From: Eupeodes corollae
Lineage: Eukaryota; Arthropoda; Insecta; Diptera; Syrphidae
NCBI RefSeq assembly: GCF_945859685.1
Contig: NC_079147.1
Span: 177,365,174-177,429,173, forward strand
Length of the DNA: 64,000 nt
Reading direction: 5' to 3'
In this document: in pieces, positions 32,323-45,689 of the stretch
Position numbering within the stretch: the first letter of the stretch is position 1
Layout: each line of letters begins with the position of its first letter
Made by a program: the position numbers and the translations under genes
The notes under the pieces: model-generated
Seen by the model: only the letters and a program-made list of their open reading frames with translations
Database searches by the model: none
Told to the model about the DNA's origin: nothing

Positions 32323-33290
32323 AATAATCTTTTTAAATTCTTGAACCTACATTTGATTCTTTAAAATAAAACACTTGTATTTGGGTAAATCACTTAATTT
32401 GTCTGTCTAGAATGACTTATTTTTAAAAATTGTTAATCCCGTTTAAATTGTACCTCCTATTTTATTTTATTTATCAAAAAAAGTATAACAATTATGATTC
32501 CCTGTAAAAAGTACAGCTTATTTACCTGAACGCGTAAGCTTTCATTTCCAATAAATTTAACACTATATCTTTAGGGTGAATTTAATGTGTAGTGCATGTA
32601 TTTGTATTTATGTTATGTACTCATATATGTAAATATACGCGTATAATGCTTATCGAATGATGTTTCCTTTTGTTCAAGTATTGAAATAAAAATCAATAAA
32701 AGTTGAATATTAAATGAAATCAATCAATTGAAATGATAAAAATAAAACAAACGAAAAAAAAAACAAAATTGTGAATTGAATCAATTTTACATATTAGAAT
32801 TTATTTCGTTAAAAATGTGAAAAATCCTATATCCTTAGAGGAGGATTATTTTTTGTGTGATGCATGTGAAACAAAAGTCAATTTAACCTACACAAAATAT
32901 GCATATGTATGTGCATTGTTCATAAAATATATAAAACAAAAATAATGCGATACATAGAAAGATAAAACTCAATAGACTTCATCATTTTATCATTTTTGCT
33001 AAAATTGATTACCGTATGTTGACTTACTCGACATTACGTTTTTCCATGAAAACAAAAAGTATGATCAGAAATTTATTAAAATGTTGAATTTAAAATTCAA
33101 AATTTAGTTTGCTTGCATTTCTGTACAATTATTTTCAATTAAAAATGTACCTGGCTAATTTTTAAGGTAGTTTTGTTATGTGAACATTTAAAACTTGAAA
33201 TACACAAAAAAGTAAAAGAAAAACTAGAACACCGCTCCAAAGGTTAGTTTTTGTGCACATCCTTAAAAGTCGTGGGCCTACGAGTAAGCT
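32323..33290. other. Non-coding, nothing recognised
   Basis: AT-rich spacer with poly-A/T runs. No gene or repeat recognised. Confidence 0.5.
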
Positions 33291-33299
33291 GTGGGTGCA

Positions 33300-34150
33300 G
33301 TACTTTTTAATGGTCACTCTGATTTAAAAGTTTATAGAAGCAGAGATGATTTGAGACATGGACGCTCCATTTGGCCACTGTCCATTGCTACCATTTTTCC
33401 ATGCAGCCGGACATTTATTCTATGCGAAATGTGCACATTTGTTATTGCAAGATGTGTTGACCTTGGAGAAAAGAATGGACTCAGCTGAATACCATGAGTT
33501 TACATTTTTTGGATTTTTTACCGTCCGGCGCTCAAAACAATTCTGGTCTGGTATTTGGACTGATCAGACGATAGAGCAAACTCTGATGAGAATGATGAAA
33601 ACATCTGGTAGATTGACAACAGGTAGAGTGATAACTGATGGAGTGGACACCTGGAATGATACAACATTTGTTCTGAAATTGAAAATTTTCGCGAAATAAC
33701 GTTATCATCCTCTGAACAACATCTCGACACGAATAGCCCGCGATAATGAAGATGCAGCAAAGCTCTTTCAGTGGCTTTCTGAACACAATTTATTCCCCAA
33801 ACTTGAGGTGAGAATGTCAATAGATTCAGGAAAGGTGCGAGAGGTATGATTTCTAAAACGAGGGGGAAGAATTTTGAAAACATTAAATTCAAACGGAAGA
33901 ACAAGGTAGTCACGCTTGCTTCTATTAACAATACCGCCAACATTTTGAACATCAGAATTGTTGTAGATCCCCTTATACTTTTTTTTTACAGGTTATGTAT
34001 AGCAAAGCAGTCAGATGATGATTTAGAAATATTTTTGATCTTAATGCACAGAGCACACATCATATTCTATAAAGCACTGATCATTTCTGTTTCTAACAAT
34101 GATGTTGCTCAATACTATGTGAAGCGCATCAAGAAGCAAAAATAACAACA
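33300..34150 (+). pseudogene. Relic of an uncharacterised arthropod multicopy protein
   Basis: Plus-strand frame 33358-33699 (HAAGHLFYAKCAHLLLQDVL, TVRRSKQFWSGIWTDQTIEQ, LMRMMKTSGRLTTGRVITDG) resembles, from memory, a large family of uncharacterised arthropod proteins that share FxVRRSxxFWSGxxTDxxIEQ. Later fragments (LFQWLSEHNLFPKLE near 33760; RLCIAKQSDDDLEIFLILM at about 33995) follow the same protein in other frames. Stops and shifts show decay. The function of the family is unknown to me. Its multicopy nature suggests spread by a mobile element. Confidence 0.5.
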
Positions 34151-34179
34151 TCCCATTTCTAACGCTAAGGACAATATTC

Positions 34180-35474
34180 TATGTTTGCATCTTTCTTCAC
34201 GTGAAGCCAAGCTGAGAATTATGGAAGCAAAAAAGAACGCAAGGAAAAAGCTTACTTCGAGTATTTTTAATAGCATTTTTTATTAATGATTCATTTACAA
34301 AACATACTAGATCTCTTTATATGGCAGCAAAAATTAAAACGAAAACAAATTCAAGCATTTATGGTTCCGTAACTCTCATATTTTGATGGGGAAAGTTGAA
34401 GGTAGTGAGGTTGTTGTCGTAAGATCATTTGCTGATCTTCCTACTGTCGGAAGGCAGTAGTATGATTTGCAATCTTGATCTTATGCATGATAACCTCACT
34501 ACTAGAACCATTAGATGTATTTATGATAACATTTTAAAAGGTAATTCGGGAAACAAATCGTTTTTTTATTTTTCATCAAAATATTCGCAGCTTGCGTCGA
34601 AATATCGATTTATTGGTCGGAAATCTTGAAGCTTTTTCAATTTACCTGAAATAATTTTTGTATCTGAGATTTGGATTTATTCTGATGAAATACAAAGGGC
34701 AACATCAAAAAGGAATGGGAAGTCATTAATATAGTATTTTAGATAAGAACATATTGAATAGCAACAATCCAATTGTACTAAAAAATGGTAAAGTTGTTTA
34801 ATCGAATCCAAAAGATGTAGCGGATGAATTTAGTTCCTTTTTTGAGTCTGTTGGGCATAGTTCTTTTTTTGAAAGTTTAAATACTTTATTCGACTGTTGC
34901 TATGAGATTGTTCCTTAAGAAACCATTTCGAACAATTTCTTTTTTGAGCCAATTACAAGTCTTGAAATACTTAAAACAATAAACTCTTTAAATAATTCAA
35001 CTTCTCATGGCAAATATCTAATATAATGCTTAAAAAGGTTGGACCAAATTTGGTAGATATATTGACATACAATTTTAACTTAGGCATTTACTTTGGAAAG
35101 TTTCCTGATGATTTAAAAAAAGGTATTATTCAAAAAAGGAAGTATTTAAATGAGATAAATTAAATTATAGACCAATAACTTTGTCTCCAGTTGAGTTACA
35201 AGGCACCCGATGTTCACCACGGGGAGGTAGGTAGGAGGTATGTCAACAAACTACATCAACTCACCGTTATTCAAAAATCAGCTATACGTAACGTTTGTAA
35301 AACCCATCGTTTAACACCTTAAATGGAACTTTTTAGGTCTTTACAAATTCTTTCCGTTAGACATTTATATTTTTTAAAAGTTTTAAAAGTTTTTTTTTTG
35401 TAAAGAGCTGGATATTTGAATAGTCCGATTTCTGACATCCGAAGTCTTAGAAGTAATTCCACCTTTATAGTAAA
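34180..35474 (+). mobile_element. Degenerate CR1-like non-LTR relic
   Basis: Plus-strand remnants in order: FTKHTRSLYMAAKIKTK (ORF1-like C-terminus, about 34290), LPEIIFVSEIWIYSDEIQ (start of the endonuclease, about 34645), DVADEFSSFFESVGHS (linker, about 34820), LNYRPITLSPVE (RT start, about 35160), and a C-terminal block with VIQKSAIRNVCKTHRLTP (about 35270). RT palm and most of the endonuclease are deleted and many stops are present. A Helitron begins directly at its right edge. Confidence 0.6.
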
Positions 35475-38400
35475 TTAGCTGCCCGGTACGTGCTTCGCTA
35501 CGTATAAGGCATAGTAATAAAAAAAATCATTATTAAGTTCATTTATTCAAACAAAAAAATATTTTAAATTGCTAGCTATTTAAAACTCCATTATATTTAC
35601 ATTATTATATTTAACATTAAACAGTAAAAACTACAAATTCAAAAATAATTTGGTACTCTTACTATGTGTTAGTGTAAAACAGTTGGATAAACAATATTTT
35701 TTGTTTCGTATTTGTTGTGGAAGAGCTGAAGTAGATGCATCTTGAAGTGTTGAATCCCAATGTGCATCATCCTCCAACAGATGCAAGAGTTGACATGCTT
35801 CATCATGTTTCATGTTTGACATAAAAGACTATTGACTGTTCCCAATTCTTGAAATGATTTTGGGCCATTGACGTTAACTAATAACAATCGCAAATAAAAA
35901 CACTGTATTTTTTGGATGTACTGTATATATTCTCCCAATAGCATCTGCTTGGAAAATGCCTGGATGCCCATCGACTGCCGTTCCTTGTTTACGTCTTTGA
36001 AATTTTTTTGAAGACACATTTCATGTGTAATACTGGGGCACATCAGAATATAACAAATTTATCGCAAATGCATCAGTTTCGCATAATTTGAAAAAAGCGG
36101 TCAATGTAGTCGCTGGTGGGTGTTCTGCTCTTTCCAATACATTTGCTTCATTAAAAAAAATACGTTGGCCATTCTCAAGATGCACAGCCAAGTGAACAAC
36201 TACCGGATGTCTTTCGTGCATTGGAAACGACATAATCTTCCAGACAGCTTCAATACTACTTATATAGCTCTCCAATTGATACTGAGTAATTTCATCATTT
36301 CTATTATCACCAGTAACACCGAAAACAGCCATATCACTTCCTTTATTTACATACTTGCAAATATATTCAATGGATTTGACTGAATTACAATATTCCACAT
36401 TTATATGAGCAATGAATATTTTCGATAATAATGGACAATACGGAACCACCAAACGATTATCAACTTCAACGTACTGATTACGCATTCTAATGGTTGCCGT
36501 TTTGCCATTATCATTAGGTGATCTACGTCGATACAAAGGATATCAGTCATTGCCAGTTATTGTGTTTGAAGTCAATTGCCTTGGGTATCGTTTCGAACAC
36601 TTTCCATCAATCATACATGGCGAATTCATATTTAGTTCACCGCACGGACCATGTATCATGTTTTTAACGACAACGTGAAATAACTCAGGATCGACAGTTT
36701 GATCAGGAATTTCAGCTGATATAACGTTATCGATTTGATCCGGAGTTATTATATGTACCAGCCAATTTAATATATGTGCGTGCGGTAATCCCCTTTTTTG
36801 CCATTCGATGGAGTACATATGGCAACGAACCTCTCCAAATACACATAATTTTACAATTAAATCCAAAAGTGCTTTCAATTTTTGCCGAAAAACGCGTGCT
36901 GTGATGTCATGACGATCAGTTGTAGACTGTCCTTCAAATAAATTGTTTTTGATGTAATGAACAGATCCGGTCGACCGTATTTTCGTACATAAGATATTGC
37001 GTCTTGTGCATATTCGTTCATATGCCGTGGGCTACCAATATACGACGATGGCAATATAGTTAAACGTCCAATGTCGTTAACATTAGCATCATTCATTATC
37101 GCATCTCGCAAATGAATATATTCCTCGGATCTTAATTTTGCTTGGTTGAAACGAATAAAATTAAGACGTTCAGTTTCTATTTTGGCATACATATCAACGA
37201 TGTACTGATGATATAGTTTACCACATCTCAAGATATAATTTTGTTCTTGTGGACGAACCATCAATCGATACGAATAAAAGTTCATGGCACTAACTTTTTT
37301 CTGTACATGTAGACCTGAAAATAAGTGCAAAACTTGACATAAGAAAATTATACAAATGAAATGAACTGAAAATAGATCAATTATTCACCTGTTCGTGGAT
37401 CAATCATACGTATATTGATATGGTAGCCATTGTCACTTTTTCAATGCAATATTGGGTATTGTAATGCATCGTAACTACGATGCAGTTCCGAAACACGTTG
37501 CAATTGATCATTTCTGCGATGAAGTACAATGTCACGGGATCGAAACTGATCATCAAGGATAACAATTGCAACCTCATCAATTGTCGGTGCATTGAATCGC
37601 TTTGCATGTTCTCCAAAAGGTGTTCTATCAGCCCTTATTACAATTTTGTGACTATCAGATGGCATACGATAAAGAGCAATTTTGAACAATTGAACTAATG
37701 CGTTATGCTGATGGAAAAACCTTTGTAGCTCACGAATAATTTCTCGTCTTGTATTTGAAACAGTTGCACAACGTTGATGCGATTCACGATTTCCATCACC
37801 AATAAAATAAATTTGCAAAAATTGATGATCAGCGTCGGGGTATGGCAATAACGAACCAGCTTGATGACAAATCTGGCCCTGAATCTGTAAAACATGTAAG
37901 CAATTTTAGGTAGATGTTGAGTCAGAATTTTTAAGACTTTATGATTCAGATTAATATAAGCATGAAACAATCCTGTTGAGGTACTTACCTTAAAAGTCGG
38001 CATAAAATGATCTATCATTTTAGTAGCACCAAAAGAAGTCATTTGAAATGCCGAATTGTATTGCTGAATACTTCTCAAAAACTGCTACGACGTTTGAGAT
38101 GTCCTAAAAATAAATGAATACAATGGTTCGGGTGAAGTTTCTAATGGTGGCAATCTTACTTTACCATTAGCACAACACATGCAGGGCGTTTCACCTGGAA
38201 AGTTAGCCGCATCACAATGTGGACAATGGGCATATTGCGTCCATCATTCCAATGTATCCGTACATACTATAATCAATCTGACTATTGTAAATAAAAGCAG
38301 CACGTAGCATTTTATCCAAAACAGCACGACGTATTCGTGATCGCAGTGCAAGATTAAGTACAGGTACAGGGTCAACAGATCTATTCTGTGCAGTACGTTC

Positions 38401-38883
38401 ACGCTGCGATGCATTAGCTTGTGTGCGTTCATCTGTAGTCTGAGACCGTCTTAATAATGCCACTTGATTCGCATTACGCGTTCGCCGGCCTATGTTTAGT
38501 CGTCTTGCTCGTGGCACTGTAACCTTACTCAATAATTGAACAATATTTTGGAAACTATAAACCCAACAAAGCAATAATTATCGCTAATAAAATGAAATGA
38601 CATATGATCACATCAAATTTGTTTGACAATACTAACATTACTTTCTTCGATTGTTTTTTCAAAGGTTCAAATTGGCTTTTAAATATTAGTACAAATTGTT
38701 TGTATATGGGGGTATAGAAAAGCGTTGGTTTTACACTTTCTCAATTTGTTTTTATTTTATTTACGTACAAACCTTCTCTGGACTTCCACGAATAATTCAA
38801 GACCAAAATTAACCAAATCGGTAAAGGCATTGTTGAGTTATAAGATTACAACGAAAAGTGGCATTGATTTTTACATATATAGA
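35475..38883 (-). mobile_element. Helitron, Rep-bearing and helicase-deleted
   Basis: On minus the 5' end is TCTATATATGTAAAAATCAA (from 38883). The 3' end is a GC-rich stretch AGCGAAGCACGTACCGGGCA closing in CTAA (35475-35478). It is flanked by A on the 5' side and T on the 3' side, the A|T target expected of Helitrons. The interior is a Rep-type gene, described separately. Length is 3409 bp. The helicase region expected after the Rep domain is absent. It lies at the edge of the CR1-like relic 34180-35474, so it inserted later. Confidence 0.85.
35640..38574 (-). pseudogene. Helitron Rep (HUH endonuclease) gene, truncated, with two introns
   Basis: Minus-strand pieces in order are 38212-38574 (N-terminal arginine-rich region), a zinc-finger-like CPHCDAANFPGETPCMCC (about 38170-38225, after a frame shift), QMTSFGATKMIDHFMPTFK (about 38000), YPDADHQFLQIYF (37848 on), YRMPSDSHKIVIRADRTP, and HRSYDALQYPILH. 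Then SAMNFYSYRLMVR, SEEYIHLRDAI, PSSYIGSPRHMNEYAQDA, GEVRCHMYSIEWQKRGLPHA containing the HUH motif HAH, NMIHGPCG, KRYPRQLT, YRRRS, and the two-tyrosine motif YICKYVNKG. Two short introns interrupt it: GTAAGT at about 37990 to TTTTACAG at about 37888, and GTGAAT at about 37388 to TTTTCAG at about 37315. Stops (near 38085 and 36541) and shifts (near 38235 and 36900) make it non-functional. It ends after DAHWDSTLQDAS, so helicase is missing. Confidence 0.8.
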
Positions 38884-41874
38884 TAGAGATAAAAAAAATT
38901 ATGATAAACATACCAATTTTTTTTTTTTAATTTTCTTGGTTGTAGACTAGGTTTTTGTTTTTAGTATTAAAATTTTTCTTAGGCCAAAAGGCAGCAGTTT
39001 TAATATAATGGAGCACCCGTATAAGGCCAGAAAGATATATTTTTTTAAGTTAGTTAGTTTTTTAAGAATTTTTGTTTAGCTTTAAGATAATTTTAAGATT
39101 TTGATACAATTTAAAAAAAATATATTTGTATGTGTTACAAATGGTTTTCAATCTAGCAAAAATTATTTCAGAGTAGATCTTTTGATTACTGATATTTGAT
39201 TTATCATCAGTTTAATTTCATAATAAAAAGACTTATTTCTGAACAACGTTTAAAAAAAATGCACAATTTAATAACAAAATATTGCTTTGGTTTAAGCGAA
39301 GCGAAGCAACGAAAAAATCAATTTATTGCAAAAAAAATTGCAATCGTTCGATTTGACACCCCTGCACAATTCTTTGTTTGGTTATGTAAGGTTGCTTTTC
39401 AACGCAGATAAGCCTTAAACAATTGGCTCCTTGGAAGAAAATAATATTGCTGACAAACGGCCACAAATGGGTTAGTTTTTTTCGCAGAAAACTCTACGAC
39501 AACTGTGAATTCTATCTTTTCTTATGCCTCATCACCCAAATAAAATATCATAACACGTTACGCTCAAATTTAGAAATTTCGATACGCCCAAATGATTTTG
39601 TGGGGTTGGACTCTGGGATGTGTATAACAATTAGGTATGCCAAAATAAAACGACTGTTTTGTCAGAATGTCTAAATGTTGAAACACATGACATCTGTTTG
39701 GCGATATGCCCTTAAGTATTTTGGGCGTTATGTTTTAGAATTTTTCTTCTGACAAATTATTCGGGCAATGGTGCCATTTTTCGGAGACATGACATTGTTA
39801 ATCTCAATTTAATAAAACTGAGAATCGTTTTGACGCCCAAAGGTCCTGTAACACTATAGGACGCAATTTTTAAGTTGGACAATATGGTGTTGGTGAAAAG
39901 GCTTAACACCTTTTTGAAACATAATGTTAAATCCTTATCTAATGATAAACCCTACTTCTTGGCCACAACATTGAATTATTAATGTTTTATTTCGTCGTCT
40001 ATCTGCAAAATACTGCCTACTTGTAATCATTGATCTCGCAAGCGCTTACTGCACTAAAAGTCTTAAAATAAAACTTTAACAGATTTTTAATCCTAACGTA
40101 TAATTTGAACTTACTTAAAATAAGTTTTATCACAAAACGAGTTCTGAGGAAGTTGGTTTTCTTAAAATTTGATTAAAAAAAAACTTAAAGAAACAAACAT
40201 TTCTTAAAATTAGTTTTGTCTCATCAAACAATTTTTGAGTTAGTTCAAAATATATGGATCTTAGTTTTGAGTCTTTGAATTTCAAGTGCCAAGCGTTTTA
40301 AGAAAATACATGACAAACTTTGTATAAGATTCGATATAAATCGATATTTTTACTTATTTAATTTTTATAAATGTGGCCATTTAATACGAAGTTACAGAAT
40401 TGTTTCATAAGAAATTGAAAAAATCAGTTGCAGATTTTTGTTTTGTTTTATTTGTTTTTGATGAAAACATCAAAGTTTTTTAGTGATTTAAAAATAAAGA
40501 ATGGAAACCAACAATACAACCGGAGTGGGGCGGTGTAAGAATAAAACAAAATTCCATTTAATGTTTTTTTACTGCAATTTGATAAAACTATTTTATTATT
40601 GTTTTTTTTTTCTTGTTAATCATAATTATTTTTATTTATACAAGTATTTCATTTCTTTTTGCAAATAGATATGAACACTTAATTAAATATTTATTAATAT
40701 ACACAAGAGTGGAACTACCATAATATTTATAGGTATTTGTTTTTGTTTTTTACCCATTTCTTGTAATAAGTATTCCGGTAGTACGTATGAGTATTTTTAT
40801 TTACACTTCTGTTTAAAACATATTTTTTTTGATTTTTGTTCACCCTTCATTTCAGATTCTTATTGATTATTTTGTTTAAAAATTTTAAATAAAATTAATT
40901 TTTTACTTAAATGCTTGGAAAATTTACCCATTTTCAAAGGATTATATATTTTTACATTATTACATTATTTTGGTTTATCAGTTGTGGTTAATTAGAAAAA
41001 ATATTATTTATTTCGAAAGGAAAGATCAAACTTAAATAAATTAAAATTTGTTTAAAAAAATCCAATTAAACATGGAAATCTCCAAAGATCTTATTGGAAC
41101 GAAAATATGGATAGTTGCAAATTTGTTCTTTTTTCTGAGAAAAAGATGTTCTCTATGATATTTAAATCGAATGATTCATTTATTAAAAACCACTATACCA
41201 TAGTTTTTAATTTTGATAGCTAAAAATACAATAGATCCAAGTAACATTTTGTTATTATTGGGATAATATCAATCAATATTTGTTTTGTTATTATTTATTA
41301 CAGTGGATTATTTTACATGATGAATATTTGTAGAACTCAGATTTTTTCCGTTTTGATTTTAGAGAATTGCAAAAATTTACTTAATTTTTTTTATTTCAAA
41401 AAAGGTCACCGGAATCAATTGTGTTTTTAACAAATAATTTGATTTTAGTTATTTTTATAACGATTTTTCAATTTAAACAGGAAAAATGAACTTAATTCAG
41501 TGAAGTTAAATTAACATAAATTAATTTATTGATAATAAGTCTGTTAAGATTTATTTAGAATTAAATTTGTTTTCATTAGTCCTTTTTACAATGAAAAATA
41601 ATTAATATTTTTTCTTGGCTCAAACTTAAAGAAAACATTTATTATTTGATTTCGGAAATTATTATGTAAGAAACAGTTATCTTTATACATTTTATCTTGT
41701 TGTTTATAGGATTTTCACAAAGAAAAAAATGCTATGGTGTTTTCGGAAATAAAATAGGTTCGGTTTAGAAAATTATAACTTAGCACTCAATTTAGTGATC
41801 TTTTTAAAGATTTTGTTGTTATTTGCAAACACACATTGTTAAAATTTTAATTTTGTAACTTATAACTTTTTTCA
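38884..41874. other. Non-coding, nothing recognised
   Basis: About 3 kb of very AT-rich DNA with long T runs. Small frames at 39196-39411 and 39423-39674 do not resemble proteins I know. Confidence 0.45.
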
Positions 41875-41945
41875 CAATGGGCCATTAAACTGGCCTAAGT
41901 GCGTCCGTTCCATCTTGGACAGCCACTATAACCTAACTTATAACT
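41875..41945 (+). mobile_element. 3' tail of I/R1/LOA-type non-LTR element
   Basis: CACAATGGGCCATTAAACTG, GCCTAAGTGCGTC and TAACCTAACTT match the 3' UTR of the relic ending at 9185. Only the last roughly 70 bp remain. Confidence 0.55.
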
Positions 41946-41987
41946 GAAACATTTGGCCTGACTGAAAAACAAAGACTTGTCTTATAA

Positions 41988-42850
41988 AGGGGTTTTCAGT
42001 AAAGACGGGTTTATTTTGTCAGCTTGTGCGGTGGCCATGTTTGTTCTTTTACTTTCTGTCAAAATTTCTTCTTTTAATCACTCACTAAAGACAAATCATC
42101 AATAATCATAATTGATAATGATAAAACTTTATTATAAGAATCGGTATTTTCTAATAGTAATTATAAGCGCGTGGCAGTGAGCAATTAGATAAAAAGCTCT
42201 ACGCAAAAACCCACACGTCAAAAAAAAACATTTGCCAAAAAAATCGTCGCTGTTCAAGAAAATTTGCAGCAAAATCCAAGTCAATTCCGCTATAGACTAC
42301 AACATATCAAATTTTGCGTCGTTATTTGGGCCTGCACCCATTAAAATCCAACAGAATCTTTTGGTAGTTGATCGCAATTTTCGTTTAATTTTTGGTTGAA
42401 TAGTACATGAATACTCAAAATTTCCGGCTTTGGGACAACAGAAATCCACATGAGATTCAGGAGGTGCCAAAGCCTCAAAATTAAATTCCTGTTGGGTGTG
42501 GATTTTGGGTTGGAGGTATGAGGAGGAGGTGATGACGTCAACGGCGATGGACATTGAAAACGTATTGCTACATGCCACACAGCTCAAGATACAATCGATA
42601 TTCTGTGCGAGTGTGATTAGACTTTAAAATTTTTAAGTCAAAGATATATTCAAATAAGCCAAAAACCACCGCGACTCTCATAGACAACATAATCGATGTC
42701 AGCGGTACAATTCAGCCTATCGACCTACCAATGATAAGGATCTCATTGACAAATAAAGAGAAAACCTATTTAATATCTCATATGCTCGTATTACTGGTTT
42801 TATGTGATTTTGCAATTTTTAAATCGACCCGTCTTTAATGGAAAACCCAT
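41988..42850. mobile_element. Candidate non-autonomous DNA transposon (3-bp TAA duplication)
   Basis: Ends are imperfect inverted repeats: AGGGGTTTTCAGTAAAGACG at left and ATGGGTTTTCCATTAAAGAC reading in from the right. TAA flanks both sides (41985-41987 and 42851-42853). A 3-bp TAA/TTA duplication would fit PIF/Harbinger. The interior has a 96-codon minus frame (42297-42587) with no recognised domain. Confidence 0.55.
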
Positions 42851-43069
42851 TAATTATATTAATACAATTATAGTTTATTATTGTTTTTTTAATGTTCATT
42901 TAATTTTTGTTGGGAAAACTATTCATTTTTCAAGTGTAAAACTAATGTAAGCAGCATTTATTTGAAAAACTGTTTCAAAAATATTTCATTTAGTTACAGA
43001 AAATTTCTTTTATTAAAAAAATGTGCCAAATTTCGATATAAATTCGGTTTCTTTGAATCATAATATTGT

Positions 43070-43475
43070 TCAGTAACTATTTACGTCAAACCACGCGTTA
43101 AATCTGTGGGCTAAGAGAGCAATTGAGTAGCAAAGCCCTATATAAGAGCCTCATCATCCCCTTCCTGCTATACGGTGCAGAAGCATGGTAGAACGACGAG
43201 CTGTACGGGCTGTACAGCCATGTAGACTTAGCCAGAAGGGTAAAAGTCCACGACTAAGATGGATGGGTCACGTAGAGCGCATGGAAACCAAAGCTCTGGC
43301 CCGGAAAGTCTTCGAATCCACACCCACAGCACAGCGCAGTAGAGGAAGACAGCGGATCAGGTAGCGCGCACATGTGGAAAGTAACCTCACCCAACTTGGA
43401 GAGCGAAACTAGCAACTGAGCTAGATGGAGAAGTTTGTTGGGTGAGGCCCTAGTTCACACAGGACTATAAGTAAG
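43070..43475 (+). mobile_element. RTE-like 3' fragment with internal deletions
   Basis: It matches 31030-31535 with small deletions: CCTGCTATACGGTGCAGAAG, GAGCTGTACGGGCTGTACAG, GTAGACTTAGCCAGAAGGGT, GCGCAGTAGAGGAAGACAGC, GTGAGGCCCTAG, ending ACTATAAGTAAG. No open frame is kept. Confidence 0.7.
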
Positions 43476-45689
43476 AATACGTTAAATCCAGTAGTTCTGA
43501 TTTTTTGGTTACGTGTTTGCTAGCCTGATTAATATTCCAAGTTTGCTGACCTCGAGCATAGACAGCAACAATGTCTTACAATTTTAAGGCAAATAAATAA
43601 ACTAAAAAATTATACTCAAAATTGTGTTTGTACTATGTACCGATTTTCAGAATACAAATGTTCAAAAATTAGATTAATGCTATAAATAGTTCACTCTATC
43701 TCACTATTTAAATATAATATAAAAAAATCTTCTGCAGAAAAGCTTAGGCTTCGCAGGAACATACAATTTGTAAATTTAACTTTAAACAAAAAAAGATAGA
43801 ATACGTTTTTTACATAAAATCGAAGAGTTATAACTAAAATTACAGGAATTGACAATTGCCATAAGGTATACCTTAACCCTGGAGTTAGAAAATTCAAAGA
43901 TTGGAATACAACAGTAACACATGCATTATTGTGATAAAACTTTTCATTTTTTCGTGTGTGTATTTGTTATACAGAATCAGGCTCAAAATGAAGAAAATTC
44001 AGGTAGTTGGAAGTCGTACAGTGTACGATTTTCGTGGTTTTGTGGATTTTTTGCCATGTTCCGTTTAGACTTTGAGTCGAAAACTAGGATTATTTTATAA
44101 AAATGACGTCATAAGCACCTACAAAAATGTGTATCCACCGGACATACCGAAACGGATCTTTTTTTCCAAAGGAAAGACTATTTGACTAATAAATGGTGTA
44201 GTAGATCTAATTGTTTCCAGTTTTCTCAAAAACTAAAATATATTTTACTTTTTGGTGTTAAATCAATAATTGACAAGTTCATTGGATGTTAAAAAATAGT
44301 ACTCCATTATATAAGATAATAAGACTATTCACAAAACCAATATTTTTTTTAAAAAAAGTAACCGCAAAAAGATTTCTAGCCTTGAGAAAAATTCTATGAC
44401 AATAATGCACATTTTGACGTTTTTTCCAATTTTTTTTTCAACTCTTATGGAAAAATTACTCCTTCCGACTAAGAGGGGGATATAAACCTTCCATCCCATA
44501 TCATTTTTTTTTTTGTCTTTTAGATTAATCTTCTCACACCAGAGTTAAGGTAACTTTAAGTATTAATTCGTGAATTTTTTGTAAAAGAAGTATTTCAGTT
44601 TATTTTTGAACATCTGTATTCTAAGAAACCGTTACATCTACAGACACAGCTTTAGACTCAAATTGTAGTTAATTAACATACCTTAAAATTGTTGAAAATT
44701 ATTGTATTACAAAAAATTCAGTTTTCAGATTCTTCAACAAATGGCTTTCTTCGATCAAGTCCGGAAACTTGAAATAATAATCAGAAGTACCAAATTTAAC
44801 GCAAGGTCCCCTATTATTTAAAGGGCTAATTACTGGATTATTATTTCTATTTACGAATAAAAAGTATTTAAAGTTAGTTTTATCAATATTTTTCCTATTA
44901 AAACAATCTTTCAAGGACGGAAATGAACATTTCTTAACTAAAAAAGTGACTTTTTTTGTTTGGTAAAAACTAACTACTTTTCATATTGATTCTAAAAAGA
45001 TGTAAGTAACATCATTAAAAAAAAATTATTTAAAATTTAATTATAACCTAATTAAGTCATGTTAAGTTTTCAAATTTTATTTTTACATTTTACAAGATTT
45101 TGATTTTATTTTATATTACGAGTAAAGAAGCATTATTTTTTTTTTTTAATTTCTTTCGCTAACCATTCTAAACTTAAGGAAGACAGCTTGCACAACACTA
45201 ATCATAGATTAGAATACATATATATTTATATATATATTTTTTTTAATTTTATTTGAGCATATATAAATAACATTTTTTTATAAGCCTTACATTATGTTTC
45301 AAAATTAAATTTTTCTTACAAAACGTACTTTCCTACTTTATTTTATATTTCTAAATTTATAGAGCGACTGTTTTAGAGAAGCATTTATGTATGTGTTATG
45401 TTTTCTATATAAAAATTATTTAATCAACAATATTTTTCTTAAAATACTAATTTTTCCTTCTTCTATTTATACGATTTTTCTTTGTTTTTTTTCTCACATT
45501 TCCTTAATTACTTATAACAGACATAACAGGTTTTTAATTCGCTTTTCTTTCATTCGCAATTTTGTTTAGTTTATTCTTTTAATTTTTTTTTACAAATACA
45601 ATAAAGATTGATCAGACTGTGTGCTAATTATTATCCGAACGCACTTTATTTGCGTGTACATTTATTTTGGCAGTGCGCCTCATCTAACA
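43476..45689. other. Non-coding, nothing recognised
   Basis: AT-rich DNA. The right part (about 45000-45689), downstream of the stop of the membrane-protein exon, may include that gene's 3' UTR. Confidence 0.4.
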
